From Prolixibacteraceae bacterium (GTDB taxonomy: Bacteria > Bacteroidota > Bacteroidia > Bacteroidales > Prolixibacteraceae), in contig JANQHI010000037.1 in NCBI GenBank assembly GCA_028282705.1, positions 102,319 through 166,318 on the forward strand: a DNA stretch of 64,000 nt, in the 5' to 3' direction. This document shows, piece by piece, positions 19,196 through 29,576 of this stretch. Position 1 is the stretch's first letter. The number at the start of each line of letters is the position of its first letter. The position numbers and the translations under genes are program-made. The notes under the pieces are model-generated. The model did not search any database and was not told where the DNA came from. It worked only from the letters and a program-made list of their open reading frames with translations.

Positions 19196-20850
19196 TTAAA
19201 AAGCAGTTTAACATATTGAGCCTATTGTTTTTATTCATTTTTGTCGCAAACCTGAAAAGTGAGTGTAAGGAAATGGTATATATTTTCCCTGACCGCAATT
19301 CTTGTGTTTCTGGTGATACCATATGGTTTGATGTGATGGTATTTGATTCAGAAGGGAAAGTTAGAAGCAACATGGTGCATGTTTGTTTAAGTAGCAAGGA
19401 ATCTTCTGTTACCCACTCAACTGTAAAATGCCATAACAACTGGGCTCATGGGTATTTGATTGTACCTGATTCTTTGTCAACAGGCAACTATATAATCTCT
19501 GCTTTTACAAACAGGCAAAAACATACTCCTCAATCTAAGGTTATCCAAAAAGATGTGCTTGTTTATAACAGGTTTGACCAACAAATTAGCGAAATAAGTA
19601 TGCCCACATATAATGGTTCTCAAACAGTTAATTACCAAAAGGTAGGTATGGGTATTTCTACATCTGCTGGCTCATTGAAAACCAGGGGCATGGCTGAATT
19701 GAAAGTGGAAATACCATCATCTCTTCAGGGCAACCTTAAAGCTCTTGTTGTTAATGTAGGGATGGCAGACCCACTGGCTGAAACCCTACCATTTTATAGC
19801 ACTTCAGCCCAGGCGTTAATAAAAAAAGATACAGGGGTTGTTATAGAAAATGATGCAATCCTGATAAGGGGGAATGTTTATAACAAGGCAACATTGGAAA
19901 AGGCTTCCAATGTTGTTGTGCTGTTGAGCATTTCTGGCACTTTACCTTATTTTGATTATTGCATTGCAGATTCAAATGGAGCATTCAGCTTTTACCTGAA
20001 AAATGTTATTGGAGTTGCCAATTTGTATATCCAGGTTGTATCAGGGAGTTATGAAGAATATATAGTTGAGCTACAAGAAAATGTATTGGTGCCTGAAAAA
20101 AGCAAAAAAACTGGATTGAGGATACTTGCAAATGATCAGGTAGCCTATATAAACAATTTAATTGATGCAGCTTATTACAACAGGCTTTTTTATCAAACCA
20201 TGCAAAGCCCTGAAGACACATTTAGCATGGATATAGGGTTTAGGTATCCATTTTATGGGGAGCCAACAAAAATAGTTTATCCTGAGTTATTCATTGACCT
20301 ATCTGATTTTACTGAAATTGCTAGGGAATTATTGTTTGGTGTACAATACAGGATAAAACAGGATCATGCTATCAGGGTAAGTAACCAGGTTCAAAATATG
20401 TTGTTTGATATGGAACCTCTAAAACTTATTAATGGGATACCTGTGTTTGATGGCAGTAAATTTTCTAAATTGGGCACAAACCAGATTGAACGTGTTGAAC
20501 TGGTTTTAAATGAAAGGTATTTTGGAGACCTCGTTTTCAAAGGAGTTTTGGCTGTATATACAAAAGATAAATCAAATAGTTGGATCAATATGGTTCCCAA
20601 TATGTTTAATTTAAGGTATGAGTGTGTCCAGGTGAACCAGAAGGGGCAAGGACCAAAGCCTAAAGCTGTTGGTAAGAATATCCCTGATTTCAGGCAGGTT
20701 TTATATCATAAAACCTACTTTGAGAATGATAAATCTCTTGAAATTAATTTTCAGGCATCTGATATAAAAGGTGATGTTATTATTGAAGTAATTGGGATTG
20801 GGAAGGAAAATGAGTTGTATGTTGATAGCAAAAAAATTACTGTTCAATGA
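19192..20850 (+). CDS. Exported protein with macroglobulin-like and Ig-like domains
   Basis: A 552-aa protein with a signal peptide (hydrophobic to ~residue 22). The first ~115 residues look like an MG2-type macroglobulin/extensibility domain (FPDRNSCVSGDTIWFDV to LSTGNYIISAFT). A second beta domain near 215-290 (IRGNVYNKATLEKASNVVV to SNGAFSFYL) has the carboxypeptidase-regulatory look. The last ~200 residues are unrecognised but contain a segment like a TonB-plug fold (LINGIPVFDGSKF to IERVELVLNERYFG). Bacteroidota encode longer MG2-plus-plug proteins, and this one looks like a compact version. Overlaps of 4 bases at both ends place it in the TonB/DUF4249 operon. Confidence 0.65.
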   Translation: MIKKQFNILSLLFLFIFVANLKSECKEMVYIFPDRNSCVSGDTIWFDVMVFDSEGKVRSNMVHVCLSSKESSVTHSTVKCHNNWAHGYLIVPDSLSTGNYIISAFTNRQKHTPQSKVIQKDVLVYNRFDQQISEISMPTYNGSQTVNYQKVGMGISTSAGSLKTRGMAELKVEIPSSLQGNLKALVVNVGMADPLAETLPFYSTSAQALIKKDTGVVIENDAILIRGNVYNKATLEKASNVVVLLSISGTLPYFDYCIADSNGAFSFYLKNVIGVANLYIQVVSGSYEEYIVELQENVLVPEKSKKTGLRILANDQVAYINNLIDAAYYNRLFYQTMQSPEDTFSMDIGFRYPFYGEPTKIVYPELFIDLSDFTEIARELLFGVQYRIKQDHAIRVSNQVQNMLFDMEPLKLINGIPVFDGSKFSKLGTNQIERVELVLNERYFGDLVFKGVLAVYTKDKSNSWINMVPNMFNLRYECVQVNQKGQGPKPKAVGKNIPDFRQVLYHKTYFENDKSLEINFQASDIKGDVIIEVIGIGKENELYVDSKKITVQ

Positions 20851-21575
20851 GCCAGAAGATTTTAATAATATTAATTGCAGGTTTATTCCTGGCAAATAAA
20901 GGAAAATGCCAGGATTCAGTTGGTCTTTGGTTAAAATTACCGGAACAGTCAAATAGCCTGGCTAGCAAGATAACAGGGGAAAGGTACTACCTAAAGCCTT
21001 TTTATAAAGGGTCATTTTTTTATCATGACAAATGGCTGAAAGGCAATGTATTTTTAGAAAATGGGGAAGTATTTAAGAACCTTGATTTAAGGCTTTGCTC
21101 ATATGAAGGCCAATTAATTTACTACAACAAAAGGGTAAAGGCAACCATAACCATTGACAAGCATTCAATTAAAGAATTCAATGTTGTAAATGAACAAGGA
21201 GAAAAGGAAATTTACAAGAAAATTTATTATAACAGGTTTCCTAAAGGAGAAAGGTATTTCAGGCTATTATTTGATGGGGTTTATTCCTTGTATGTTTGGT
21301 ACCATACAGTGGAGATGAAAACATACCCTTACAAAGATAACAACAATATATTGAGGGATTCAGAGCTGGTTCTAACAAAGGTTTATTTTGTTCATACAGA
21401 AGACAAAGGGTATATAAAGATTGCATCAAACAGGGCCTCATTTTTACAATTATTCCCAGGACAAAAAAGAAAAATAAAAAGAGCTTTTCGAAGAAATAAT
21501 ATTTCCAGTTTTGCAGGAGAACCACAGATGATAAAGGCATTCCAATTGCTTAAACAGGAAGGGATTATAAGATAA
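20847..21575 (+). CDS. Hypothetical exported protein
   Basis: A 242-aa protein with an N-terminal signal-like stretch (ILIILIAGLFLANKGKCQ). The rest is rich in Tyr and Lys with predicted beta strands (YLKPFYKGSFFYHDKWLKGNV in two pieces; AYLYNKRV-like segments) and a basic C-terminal helix region (PGQKRKIKRAFRRNN). It resembles the small secreted proteins that accompany DUF4249/MG2 units, but I do not recognise a family. It overlaps the preceding gene by 4 bases and is the last gene of the operon. The following 229 bases hold no clear terminator hairpin. Confidence 0.6.
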   Translation: MSQKILIILIAGLFLANKGKCQDSVGLWLKLPEQSNSLASKITGERYYLKPFYKGSFFYHDKWLKGNVFLENGEVFKNLDLRLCSYEGQLIYYNKRVKATITIDKHSIKEFNVVNEQGEKEIYKKIYYNRFPKGERYFRLLFDGVYSLYVWYHTVEMKTYPYKDNNNILRDSELVLTKVYFVHTEDKGYIKIASNRASFLQLFPGQKRKIKRAFRRNNISSFAGEPQMIKAFQLLKQEGIIR

Positions 21576-21804
21576 GCTTCATGCTACAAACTTCTTAAAT
21601 TATTCTTTAGAATGATATTTGTCCTTTAAAGGAAAGGTTAAATTGGGTTGTTTGCTTCGCGTGGGCTTAATATTGATAGCCCTTTTTATTTTGAACTTTA
21701 TCCATACAGTTTAAGTTGTTAAATATTGCATAATCCAATACCCCATTTTTATTATGGGCTTAAGCTAAATTATAGGTATTTTTGAACGTTAAACATAAGA
21801 TAGG

Positions 21805-22728
21805 ATGAAGCATAAAAAAGTGTGGCCATGGATATTTCCTGCAATTATAGTTATTGCAGGGTTCAGTGTAGCAGGTTTTTTAAATAAACAGGAGGCAATA
21901 AAAGAAGAAGTGAGTGCACAATTTGGTTCAGTATATATTCCTGATTCATTGTTATTTGCTGATGTTGAGGTCCCTTTGCGTTTTTTTGATACCAGGGAAA
22001 GCCTTGAGCGTGAAATACTGGTAAATTCCCACTTCCACTCTCAAACAATAAGGTTTATAAAACTAGCTCCCAGGTATTTTTCCATCATTGAACCCATCTT
22101 GAAAGAAATGGGTATCCCTGATGATTTTAAATACCTGGCAGTAGCTGAAAGCAATTTAGACCCTAAAGCTGTTTCACCTGCCAAAGCAGTGGGTATGTGG
22201 CAGTTCCTTGAAGGCACAGCAAAAGAATATGGGTTGGAAGTAACTAAGGAAGTTGATGAACGTTACCATGTTGAGAAATCAACCAGGGCAGCATGCAGAT
22301 ATTTATTAAAAGCATATGAAACATTCAATGATTGGGCTTTAGTGGCAGCAGCTTATAATGGTGGGGTAAATTTCATTAAACAACAAATGGAAAAACAGAA
22401 AGAAAACAACTATTTTAACCTTTTGTTAGGAGAAGAAACTGAACGCTACCTTTTCAGGATAATGGCATTGAAACTGGTATTGGAAAATCCTGAGATTTAT
22501 GGGTTTATGGTAAAGGGAAATGAAAAATACCCTATTATTAGAACAGTTGAGGTTGAGGTGGATAGTACAGTGAGCAATTTTGCAGACTTTGCCAAAACAC
22601 ATGAGACCAATTATAAAATTTTAAAATACCTGAACCCATGGCTTAGGGAAGGTTACCTAACCAATACCAGTGGCAAAAAGTATATGATTAAAGTTCCTGT
22701 TGAAAAAGGGCGTGAATTATCCAATTGA
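21805..22728 (+). CDS. Lytic transglycosylase (SLT/MltD-type), membrane-anchored
   Basis: A 307-aa murein lytic transglycosylase. An N-terminal transmembrane anchor (residues ~7-25) precedes the SLT domain at ~85-230, with the catalytic Glu in [10 protein letters not shown] followed by the family block AVGMWQF and later LVAAAYNGG. The last ~60 residues are a degenerate LysM-like or linker region ([22 protein letters not shown]). It cleaves peptidoglycan glycan strands to 1,6-anhydro ends during wall remodelling. Thirteen bases separate it from uvrA, so they are probably co-transcribed although functionally unrelated. Confidence 0.9.
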   Translation: MKHKKVWPWIFPAIIVIAGFSVAGFLNKQEAIKEEVSAQFGSVYIPDSLLFADVEVPLRFFDTRESLEREILVNSHFHSQTIRFIKLAPRYFSIIEPILKEMGIPDDFKYLAVAESNLDPKAVSPAKAVGMWQFLEGTAKEYGLEVTKEVDERYHVEKSTRAACRYLLKAYETFNDWALVAAAYNGGVNFIKQQMEKQKENNYFNLLLGEETERYLFRIMALKLVLENPEIYGFMVKGNEKYPIIRTVEVEVDSTVSNFADFAKTHETNYKILKYLNPWLREGYLTNTSGKKYMIKVPVEKGRELSN

Positions 22729-22741
22729 AGGAAAATTTTCA

Positions 22742-25606
22742 ATGCAAGAAATAAAAACAAATAAAAAAACCAGGGAAGCTACAATTGAAGAAGAAGATAA
22801 AATTGTAGTATACGGGGCCAGGGTGCATAACCTGCAGGATATTAATGTTGAAATACCCAGGAATAAACTTACTGTAATAACTGGGTTAAGTGGTTCAGGA
22901 AAATCTTCCCTGGCTTTTGATACCATTTATGCTGAAGGACAACGCAGGTATATTGAAACTTTTTCAGCTTATGCAAGGTCATTCCTGGGAAACCTTGAAC
23001 GTCCTGATGTAGACAAAATTACTGGGCTAAGCCCTGTTATTTCAATTGAGCAAAAAGTTACCAGCAGGAATCCACGTTCGACAGTAGGCACTTTAACTGA
23101 AATTTATGACTTCCTCAGGTTGTTGTATGCGCGTGCAGGAGAAGCATATTCTTACAACACAGGGGAGAAAATGGTGAAATATACTGATGAACAGATTATT
23201 AACCTGATACTGAAAGATTTCACAGGGAAGAAAATTTTTTTATTGGCGCCAGTTGTAAAAGGAAGGAAAGGGCATTACAGGGAGCTGTTTGAGCAGGTCA
23301 GGAAAAAGGGGTTCCTGCATGCCAGGGTTGATGGTGAAATAAAAGAAATTACCCAGGGCTTCAGGGTTGACAGGTATAAAAACCACTTTATTGAGATTGT
23401 TATTGACAGGATATCAATAAATGAAGATGCCAAAAAACGTTTGAAAGATTCCATGCAAACAGCCATGAAACAAGGAAATGGAGTGTTGCTGGTAATGGAT
23501 TATGAAACCAATGAGGTGAAGTATTACAGCAAGCAGCTAATGTGCCCAACCACTGGCATTTCATATACAGAGCCTGCACCACATAATTTTTCATTCAATT
23601 CACCACAAGGAGCTTGCCCAAAATGCAATGGGTTGGGAAGGATCACTGAAATTGATATGGACAAGATCATCCCGGACCGTTCAAAAAGTATAAAGAAGGG
23701 AGGAATAGCACCTCTTGGGAGTTATAAAAATTCATTAATATTCTGGCAAATAGAAGCTCTTGGAGAAAAGCATGGGTTTACATTGGATACCCCTTTAAAG
23801 AATATTGATAAAGAGGCACTCAATGATGTTTTATTTGGTACAAATGAGCGCATACAATTGAAGAATACACCTTTAGGGTCAAGCCTTAATTACATGATCA
23901 CCTATGAGGGGGTAGTAAAATACATTGACAGCCAACGTGATGACAATCCATCAAAAAGGGCACAGCAATGGGCAAACCAATTTGTAAAAACCACCGAGTG
24001 CCCTGAATGTAATGGGTTGAGGCTAAAAAAGGAATCCTTGTTTTTCAGGATAGATGGGAAAAATATTTCTGAATTATCTAAAATGGATTTAACTGACCTG
24101 AATGAATGGTTTATTGGGCTTGAGGGAAGGTTAACAGATAAACAGAGGAAAATAGCCACAGAGGTAGTTAAAGAAATTCGTGACAGGCTGGGTTTCCTGA
24201 TGGGTGTAGGGCTGAATTACCTTTCATTAAACAGGCCTGCAAAAACGCTTTCAGGAGGCGAGTCCCAGCGCATCAGGTTGGCTACCCAAATTGGTTCACA
24301 ACTGGTGAATGTACTCTACATCCTTGATGAACCAAGCATTGGGTTACATCATAAAGACAACCTGAAATTGATCAGGGCATTGGAACAATTGAGGGACACT
24401 GGCAACTCAGTGATTGTGGTTGAACATGACAAGGAAATGATGTTGCATGCTGACCATATTATTGATATGGGACCTTATGCAGGCAGGCATGGGGGAGAAG
24501 TAGTTGCAGAAGGAAAGCCAAAACAGTTGTTGGCTGCCAAAACATTAACTGCTGATTACTTGAATGGGCGCAAACAGATTGAAATACCTGATGAGCGCAG
24601 AAATGGGAATGGAAACAGGCTGATGCTAAAAGGATGTGAAGGGAACAACCTGAAAAAAGTGGATGTGGAAATCCCTCTTGGAAAACTGGTTTGTGTTACT
24701 GGTGTTTCAGGAAGTGGAAAATCTACCCTTATCAATGAAACCCTTCAGCCAATCTTAAGCCAGCATTTTTATAAGTCAGTGAAAGAACCTTTAGCTTATG
24801 CAGAAATTTTAGGGCTCGAACATGTTGATAAAGTAGTTCAGGTTGACCAGTCGCCCATTGGGCGCACGCCACGCTCAAACCCAATTACTTATACAGGTGT
24901 TTTTTCTGATATCCGCTCATTGTTTGCACAATTGCCTGAAGCAAAGATCAGGGGATATAAGCCAGGGAGGTTTTCTTTTAATGTAAAAGGTGGGCGTTGT
25001 GAAGAGTGCAAAGGAGGAGGGTTAAAACTAATTGAAATGAATTTCCTTCCTGATGTATATGTCCACTGTGATAAATGTTATGGAAAAAGGTACAACAGGG
25101 AAACCCTGGAGGTGAGGTATAAGGGAAAATCAATTAGTGATGTACTGAATATGACTATAAACCAGGGCGTTGAATTTTTTGAAAGCATCCCTTCTATTGC
25201 TTCAAAACTAAAAATGTTGCAGGATGTGGGGTTAGGATATGTTACTCTTGGGCAGCCTTCAACTACCCTTTCAGGAGGGGAATCACAAAGGGTAAAATTA
25301 GCTGCAGAGTTAAGCAAGAAAGACACAGGAAAAACCGTTTACATCCTGGATGAACCTACAACAGGGTTGCATTTTGAAGATATCAGGGTGTTGCTCACAG
25401 TGCTTAACAGGCTGGTTGATAAAGGGAATTCAATAATAGTTATTGAACACAACATGGATGTAATTAAAGCAGCAGATTATATCATTGACCTGGGACCTGG
25501 TGGAGGAAAAGAAGGTGGCCAGGTTCTATGTGCAGGCAAACCTGAAGAGTTAATTAAGAACAAAGGCTCTTATACTGCCAACTATTTAAAAATGGAATTT
25601 CAGTAA
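22742..25606 (+). CDS. uvrA: Excinuclease ABC subunit A
   Basis: A 954-aa DNA-damage recognition ATPase of nucleotide excision repair. The first ABC half has Walker [10 protein letters not shown] and [12 protein letters not shown]; the second has GVSGSGKST and [12 protein letters not shown] with [13 protein letters not shown]. The C-terminal zinc module is complete (CEECKGGG and CDKCYGKR). In the first zinc module the leading pair reads CPTT rather than CxxC, with the distal pair CPKC intact. The second Cys is therefore replaced by Thr, a variation I believe is usual in Bacteroidota. The start at ATG 22742 follows the family N-terminus; an in-frame start 42 bases upstream would overlap the transglycosylase gene. 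Confidence 0.97.
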   Translation: MQEIKTNKKTREATIEEEDKIVVYGARVHNLQDINVEIPRNKLTVITGLSGSGKSSLAFDTIYAEGQRRYIETFSAYARSFLGNLERPDVDKITGLSPVISIEQKVTSRNPRSTVGTLTEIYDFLRLLYARAGEAYSYNTGEKMVKYTDEQIINLILKDFTGKKIFLLAPVVKGRKGHYRELFEQVRKKGFLHARVDGEIKEITQGFRVDRYKNHFIEIVIDRISINEDAKKRLKDSMQTAMKQGNGVLLVMDYETNEVKYYSKQLMCPTTGISYTEPAPHNFSFNSPQGACPKCNGLGRITEIDMDKIIPDRSKSIKKGGIAPLGSYKNSLIFWQIEALGEKHGFTLDTPLKNIDKEALNDVLFGTNERIQLKNTPLGSSLNYMITYEGVVKYIDSQRDDNPSKRAQQWANQFVKTTECPECNGLRLKKESLFFRIDGKNISELSKMDLTDLNEWFIGLEGRLTDKQRKIATEVVKEIRDRLGFLMGVGLNYLSLNRPAKTLSGGESQRIRLATQIGSQLVNVLYILDEPSIGLHHKDNLKLIRALEQLRDTGNSVIVVEHDKEMMLHADHIIDMGPYAGRHGGEVVAEGKPKQLLAAKTLTADYLNGRKQIEIPDERRNGNGNRLMLKGCEGNNLKKVDVEIPLGKLVCVTGVSGSGKSTLINETLQPILSQHFYKSVKEPLAYAEILGLEHVDKVVQVDQSPIGRTPRSNPITYTGVFSDIRSLFAQLPEAKIRGYKPGRFSFNVKGGRCEECKGGGLKLIEMNFLPDVYVHCDKCYGKRYNRETLEVRYKGKSISDVLNMTINQGVEFFESIPSIASKLKMLQDVGLGYVTLGQPSTTLSGGESQRVKLAAELSKKDTGKTVYILDEPTTGLHFEDIRVLLTVLNRLVDKGNSIIVIEHNMDVIKAADYIIDLGPGGGKEGGQVLCAGKPEELIKNKGSYTANYLKMEFQ

Positions 25607-25617
25607 ATATAGATAAT

Positions 25618-27282
25618 ATGGCCACTGTTGAAATATATTGTGTAAACACGAAAACCTATAAATCTTATCCCTTAGGAACCACATTGAAAGATATAGCCAT
25701 TGACCTGGATATTAAACTTGAATACCAGATTTGTGGGGCAATTGTGAATAATAAGCTAAAAGAACTCTCCTTTTTGGTGGTAAAATCAAAAACCATTGAA
25801 TTCATTGATATCTCACATCCAGATGGCACCAGGATGTACATCAGGTCAGTAATTTTTGTTTTGTTCTCAGCATTAAAAGAGGTATTTCCTGCCATTAACC
25901 TTAAAATACAGCATGGGATTTCAAATGGCTTCTTTTGCGAATTGGAAAGTCTTGACTGGGCTGTTACAGAATCGGATATTTTTTCTATTAAGGAAGAAAT
26001 GGATATGCTGATTGAAAAGGATATCCCTTTTGTACACAAGGGGTTACCCACTGGGCAGGTGGTTAAAAAATACAGGGGAGAGAGGTTAACAGAAAAAGCA
26101 AAACTGGAAGAACAGCAAGGAAGGATCTATTCATATATTTACTTTTTGAATAGCCATGCTAACTATTTTTATGGGCAACTTCTGCCATCAACAGGATATA
26201 TCCACTTATATGACCTTGTGCCCTATTTTGATGGTATTTTATTGCGTGTTCCTAGGCGCAAAAAACCCAATAAACTGGGGAAAATACATGTCCAGAATAA
26301 ATTGTTTGAAATATACCAGGAACATAAAGATTGGGTTGAAATTTTAAATGTGGCAACAGTTGGTAGCCTGAATGAATTCACATTAAAGGGAAAGAGTGGG
26401 GATATTATTAAAATTTCAGAAGCCCTTCATGAAAAAAAGATAGCAGAAATAGCCAACCAAATCAGCAATAGGGCAGATAAGGTTAAGGTTGTACTAGTAG
26501 CAGGACCATCAGCTTCAGGGAAAACAACCTTTAGCAAAAGGTTGGGGGTGCAACTGGCTGTTAATGGGCTGCATCCTTACCAGATATCACTTGACAACTA
26601 TTTTGTTGACCGCGAAAATACCCCTGTAGATGAAGACGGAGAATATGATTTTGAAGCACTGGAAGCCATTGATATACAATTTTTTAACGAACAGCTGAAA
26701 CAACTCCTGTCAGGGCAAAAAGTTACCTTGCCTAAATTTGATTTTGGCACAGGCAAACGTGTTCAAAGCAAAAAGAAATTGCAATTAAAAGAGGATGATA
26801 TTTTAATTATTGAAGGTATTCATGGGATGAACCCTAATTTATTGCCACATATAAGCTCTGAAAGTACTTTTAAAATATTTTTATCAGCACTCACCCAGAT
26901 TTCCTTTGATGAACAAAACCATATTTCTACTGCTGATAACAGGTTATTCAGGAGGTTGATCAGGGATAGTAAATATCGTGGGTATTCAGCTACTGATACC
27001 ATCAGGAGGTGGCCATCAGTAAGGAAGGGGGAAGAAAAAAACATCTTCCCATTCCAGGAAAATGCTGATATGATGTTTAATTCAGCTACTATTTATGAGT
27101 TGGGGGTATTGAAAAAATATGCTGACCCATTGCTACATAGTGTATTAGAAAACCAGCCTGAATATGGAGAGGCAACCAGGTTGTTAAGGTTCTTATCCTA
27201 TTTCAAACCCATCGATGATTTTGAAATACCACCCACATCCCTCCTTAGGGAATTCCTGGGAGGCAGCAGTTTTGCCTATTAA
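25618..27282 (+). CDS. Nucleoside (uridine-type) kinase with N-terminal TGS/ThrRS-like domains
   Basis: A 554-aa protein. The first ~65 residues resemble a TGS domain (VNTKTYKSYPLGTTLKDIA). A threonyl-tRNA-synthetase second-domain-like region follows to ~200, and a P-loop kinase occupies ~280-500 with Walker A GPSASGKTTF and an uridine-kinase-like LDNYFVDRE. This architecture is a known Bacteroidota/Firmicutes family annotated as nucleoside kinase. It probably phosphorylates uridine or cytidine for salvage, with the TGS region perhaps regulatory. It begins 11 bases after uvrA and ends before a terminator-like hairpin. Confidence 0.85.
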   Translation: MATVEIYCVNTKTYKSYPLGTTLKDIAIDLDIKLEYQICGAIVNNKLKELSFLVVKSKTIEFIDISHPDGTRMYIRSVIFVLFSALKEVFPAINLKIQHGISNGFFCELESLDWAVTESDIFSIKEEMDMLIEKDIPFVHKGLPTGQVVKKYRGERLTEKAKLEEQQGRIYSYIYFLNSHANYFYGQLLPSTGYIHLYDLVPYFDGILLRVPRRKKPNKLGKIHVQNKLFEIYQEHKDWVEILNVATVGSLNEFTLKGKSGDIIKISEALHEKKIAEIANQISNRADKVKVVLVAGPSASGKTTFSKRLGVQLAVNGLHPYQISLDNYFVDRENTPVDEDGEYDFEALEAIDIQFFNEQLKQLLSGQKVTLPKFDFGTGKRVQSKKKLQLKEDDILIIEGIHGMNPNLLPHISSESTFKIFLSALTQISFDEQNHISTADNRLFRRLIRDSKYRGYSATDTIRRWPSVRKGEEKNIFPFQENADMMFNSATIYELGVLKKYADPLLHSVLENQPEYGEATRLLRFLSYFKPIDDFEIPPTSLLREFLGGSSFAY

Positions 27283-27301
27283 AAAAGGTACCTAAAAAAC
27301 C

Positions 27302-27332
27302 CGTTCCTTTCGCACAGGGAACGTGCCTTTTT
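27302..27332. terminator. Hairpin between convergent genes, probably bidirectional
   Basis: CGTTCC (27302-27307) pairs with GGAACG (27318-27323). A T-rich stretch follows on the plus strand, and an A-run on the other side gives T residues on the minus strand. The stem is short, so this is a moderate call. Confidence 0.55.
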
Positions 27333-27358
27333 TCACTTTTTTTAACCTGCCAACTTCC

Positions 27359-28642
27359 TTAAAATACTTGGTTTATATAAAATGGTTTGAATAACTCCCC
27401 TGCTTCCCATAAATAAAGCCATTGCCAGCCAAAGGGCATGGTTCCCCAAGCTTTCAGAAAAAATAAAATAGGTTGGGATATGGTAATAGATGAAATCAAC
27501 ATGGTATTCCTCATGGCTTTTGAAGCAGTTACCCCAATATAAATACCATCCCATACAAATGAGGCAAAACTAATAGCAGGAATGGCAATTACCCATGGGT
27601 AAAATATCCTGGCTTGCTCAATTAATTCTTTGTTGCTGGTAAGCAACTTCAAAATAAATTCTGTTGCAAATACATAAGTAATAGTAAAAACAACCACCAA
27701 AACTACTCCCCACCCAAACAATTTCCTGACTACCTCTTTAAAATTTAGAAGGTCTTTTGCACCATAATACTTTCCGGCCATAGCCTCTCCTGCAAAAGCA
27801 AACCCATCAATAAAAAATGAAAAGAAAAGCAGGAACTGTATAAGCAGGGAATTAATAGCCAGGATTGAATCATTCTCACTGGCTGATTCAGAGGTGAAAA
27901 AGGTGAAAACTGCAATGATGCAAAATGTGCGGATAAAAATATCAGAATTAACCTTGAAGAAATCCTTTAAAGCAACCATATTTAGGATGGCTTTTTTTTC
28001 CAACTTAATAATGATTTGATGGTAATTCTTCCTGAAAAGGAAATAAGCAAGGATCAGCCCGACATATTGTGCAAGGGCTGTTCCCAGGGCAACACCTTTT
28101 ACATCCATTTTAAATTGAAAAACAAAAATGAAGCTAAGTATGATATTGATAATATTAACTGTGATGGCAATGATCATGGGGTCTTTGGCATTTTGCATGC
28201 CCAGAAACCAACCAGTAATAACAAACAAAGATAGTGATGCAGGGGCAGCCCAAACCCTTACCCTAAAGTATTCTTTTGCAAGTGATTCTACCTCATCACT
28301 TCCTCCCAGTACCTGAAAGCTTGCCCACTCAATTGGGTATTGGATAAGTAAAATAACAATGCTGATAGCCAGAGAAATGATCAATGCCCTTACTAAAATG
28401 TAAAAAGACTCCTGATGGTCTTCTTTTCCAAGAGCCTGGGCTGTAAACCCAGATGTACTCATCCTTAAAAAACTAAACCCCCAGTAAATAAAATTGAAAA
28501 TAACACCTCCCAGGGCAATAGCCCCAATAAATACTTCAGAGCCAAGATGCCCCATCAATGCTAAGTCAACCATACCTAATATGGGTATGGTAATATTACT
28601 GATAATATTGGGTATGGCCAGGCGAAGTATTTCTTTGTTCAT
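27359..28642 (-). CDS. MATE-family efflux transporter (DinF-like), 3' end probably frameshifted
   Basis: A 12-helix multidrug/toxin extruder of the DinF branch (NKEILRLAIPNI, then VDLALMGHLGS). I start at ATG 28642; seven more residues would be possible from 28663. The readable frame ends at 27359 with a C-terminus unlike the family (AWGTMPFGWQWLYLW). The neighbouring minus-strand frame down to 27342 encodes the expected last helix (LGNHALWLAMALFMGSRG). One extra base in the six-A run at 27458-27463 (plus strand) would join the frames, extending the gene to 27342. This is either a homopolymer sequencing error or a genuine truncation of the last helix. Confidence 0.88.
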   Translation of the reverse strand: MNKEILRLAIPNIISNITIPILGMVDLALMGHLGSEVFIGAIALGGVIFNFIYWGFSFLRMSTSGFTAQALGKEDHQESFYILVRALIISLAISIVILLIQYPIEWASFQVLGGSDEVESLAKEYFRVRVWAAPASLSLFVITGWFLGMQNAKDPMIIAITVNIINIILSFIFVFQFKMDVKGVALGTALAQYVGLILAYFLFRKNYHQIIIKLEKKAILNMVALKDFFKVNSDIFIRTFCIIAVFTFFTSESASENDSILAINSLLIQFLLFFSFFIDGFAFAGEAMAGKYYGAKDLLNFKEVVRKLFGWGVVLVVVFTITYVFATEFILKLLTSNKELIEQARIFYPWVIAIPAISFASFVWDGIYIGVTASKAMRNTMLISSITISQPILFFLKAWGTMPFGWQWLYLWEAGELFKPFYINQVF

Positions 28643-28753
28643 TTTATCAATTTGGTGATGCAAAAGTACACTATTTGAACAATCCTGAAAATGGGTTGTT
28701 ATTGATGCTGGCTATGAGTAATAAATTATATTGATAAAAATTTACAATTATTA

Positions 28754-28785
28754 TTTGGACTGAATAAAAATAGAACTTATTTTTG
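28754..28785 (+). promoter_or_regulatory. Bacteroidota-type promoter of the Mn-type superoxide dismutase gene
   Basis: A -33 TTTG (28754-28757) and a -7 TATTTTTG (TAnnTTTG, 28778-28785) are separated by 20 bases, close to the consensus spacing. The start codon lies 42 bases further downstream. Confidence 0.6.
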
Positions 28786-28827
28786 TTGATATAGATAAAA
28801 GACAAATTACTCTTAAATTTTTAAAAA

Positions 28828-29427
28828 ATGGCATTTAAATTACCAGAATTAGGATATGATTATTCAGCATTAGAACCACATATTGATGCTAGGACAATGG
28901 AAATACACCATACAAAACATCATGCTGGATACACAAACAACCTGAACAATGCAATTGGAGGCACTGATCTGGAAGGGAAAAGTATTGAGGAAATCCTTGC
29001 AAGTGTATCTCAACATTCAGTTGCTGTAAGGAATAATGGGGGAGGTTTTTATAACCACAACCTCTATTGGGATGTAATGGCTCCTGGTGGTGCAGAAACC
29101 CCTGAAGGAGAATTGCTGGAGGCAATTAACACTGCTTTTGGGTCAGTTGACTCTTTTAAAGAGCAGTTTGTAAAAGCAGCAGCTACCCGTTTTGGGTCAG
29201 GTTGGGCTTGGTTGGTTAAAAAAGACAGTGGTTTGGTAGTTGCTTCAACGCCAAACCAGGATAACCCATTGATGGATGTAGCTGAAGTTCAGGGGACACC
29301 TATCCTTGGGATTGATGTATGGGAACATGCCTATTATTTGAACTATCAAAATCGTAGGCCTGATTATATTAACGCATTTTGGTACCTTATCAACTGGGAC
29401 GTCGTTTCCAGTCGGTTTAAAGGTTAG
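28828..29427 (+). CDS. sodA: Superoxide dismutase, Mn-type signature
   Basis: A 199-aa cytoplasmic Fe/Mn-family superoxide dismutase converting superoxide to peroxide and oxygen. The metal ligands are H27, H77 (YNHNLYW), D163 and H167 (DVWEHAYY). Metal preference reads Mn-type: Gly at position 73 (GGGFYNH), where Fe enzymes have the active-site Gln, and Gln at 144 in TPNQDNPL. It has its own promoter and a strong terminator, so it is monocistronic. A second, Fe-type gene lies 4.5 kb downstream. Metal use inferred from these positions is reliable in general, but cambialistic exceptions exist. Confidence 0.93.
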   Translation: MAFKLPELGYDYSALEPHIDARTMEIHHTKHHAGYTNNLNNAIGGTDLEGKSIEEILASVSQHSVAVRNNGGGFYNHNLYWDVMAPGGAETPEGELLEAINTAFGSVDSFKEQFVKAAATRFGSGWAWLVKKDSGLVVASTPNQDNPLMDVAEVQGTPILGIDVWEHAYYLNYQNRRPDYINAFWYLINWDVVSSRFKG

Positions 29428-29444
29428 TTGATTTTTGGTTTTTT

Positions 29445-29472
29445 CCCCGCAACAGAGGTTGCGGGGTTTTTA
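29445..29472 (+). terminator. Rho-independent terminator of the Mn-type SOD gene
   Basis: A 9-bp perfect GC-rich stem (CCCCGCAAC 29445-29453, GTTGCGGGG 29458-29466) with a 4-base loop is followed by TTTTTA. Confidence 0.92.
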
Positions 29473-29523
29473 TTGCTCTTTCTTAATATATTATGTAAAA
29501 TAAGAAGCCTCTTTTGATGCAGT

Positions 29524-29567
29524 AGAAAAAATAAAGGAACCGTTCTTTAGAAAGAGAACGGTTCCTT
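29524..29567 (-). terminator. Rho-independent terminator of the GT-C glycosyltransferase gene
   Basis: A 13-bp perfect stem (29534-29546 with 29555-29567) has an 8-base loop. On the minus strand it is followed by TATTTTTTC, just beyond the gene's stop at 29577. Confidence 0.88.
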
Positions 29568-29576
29568 ATAAATATT

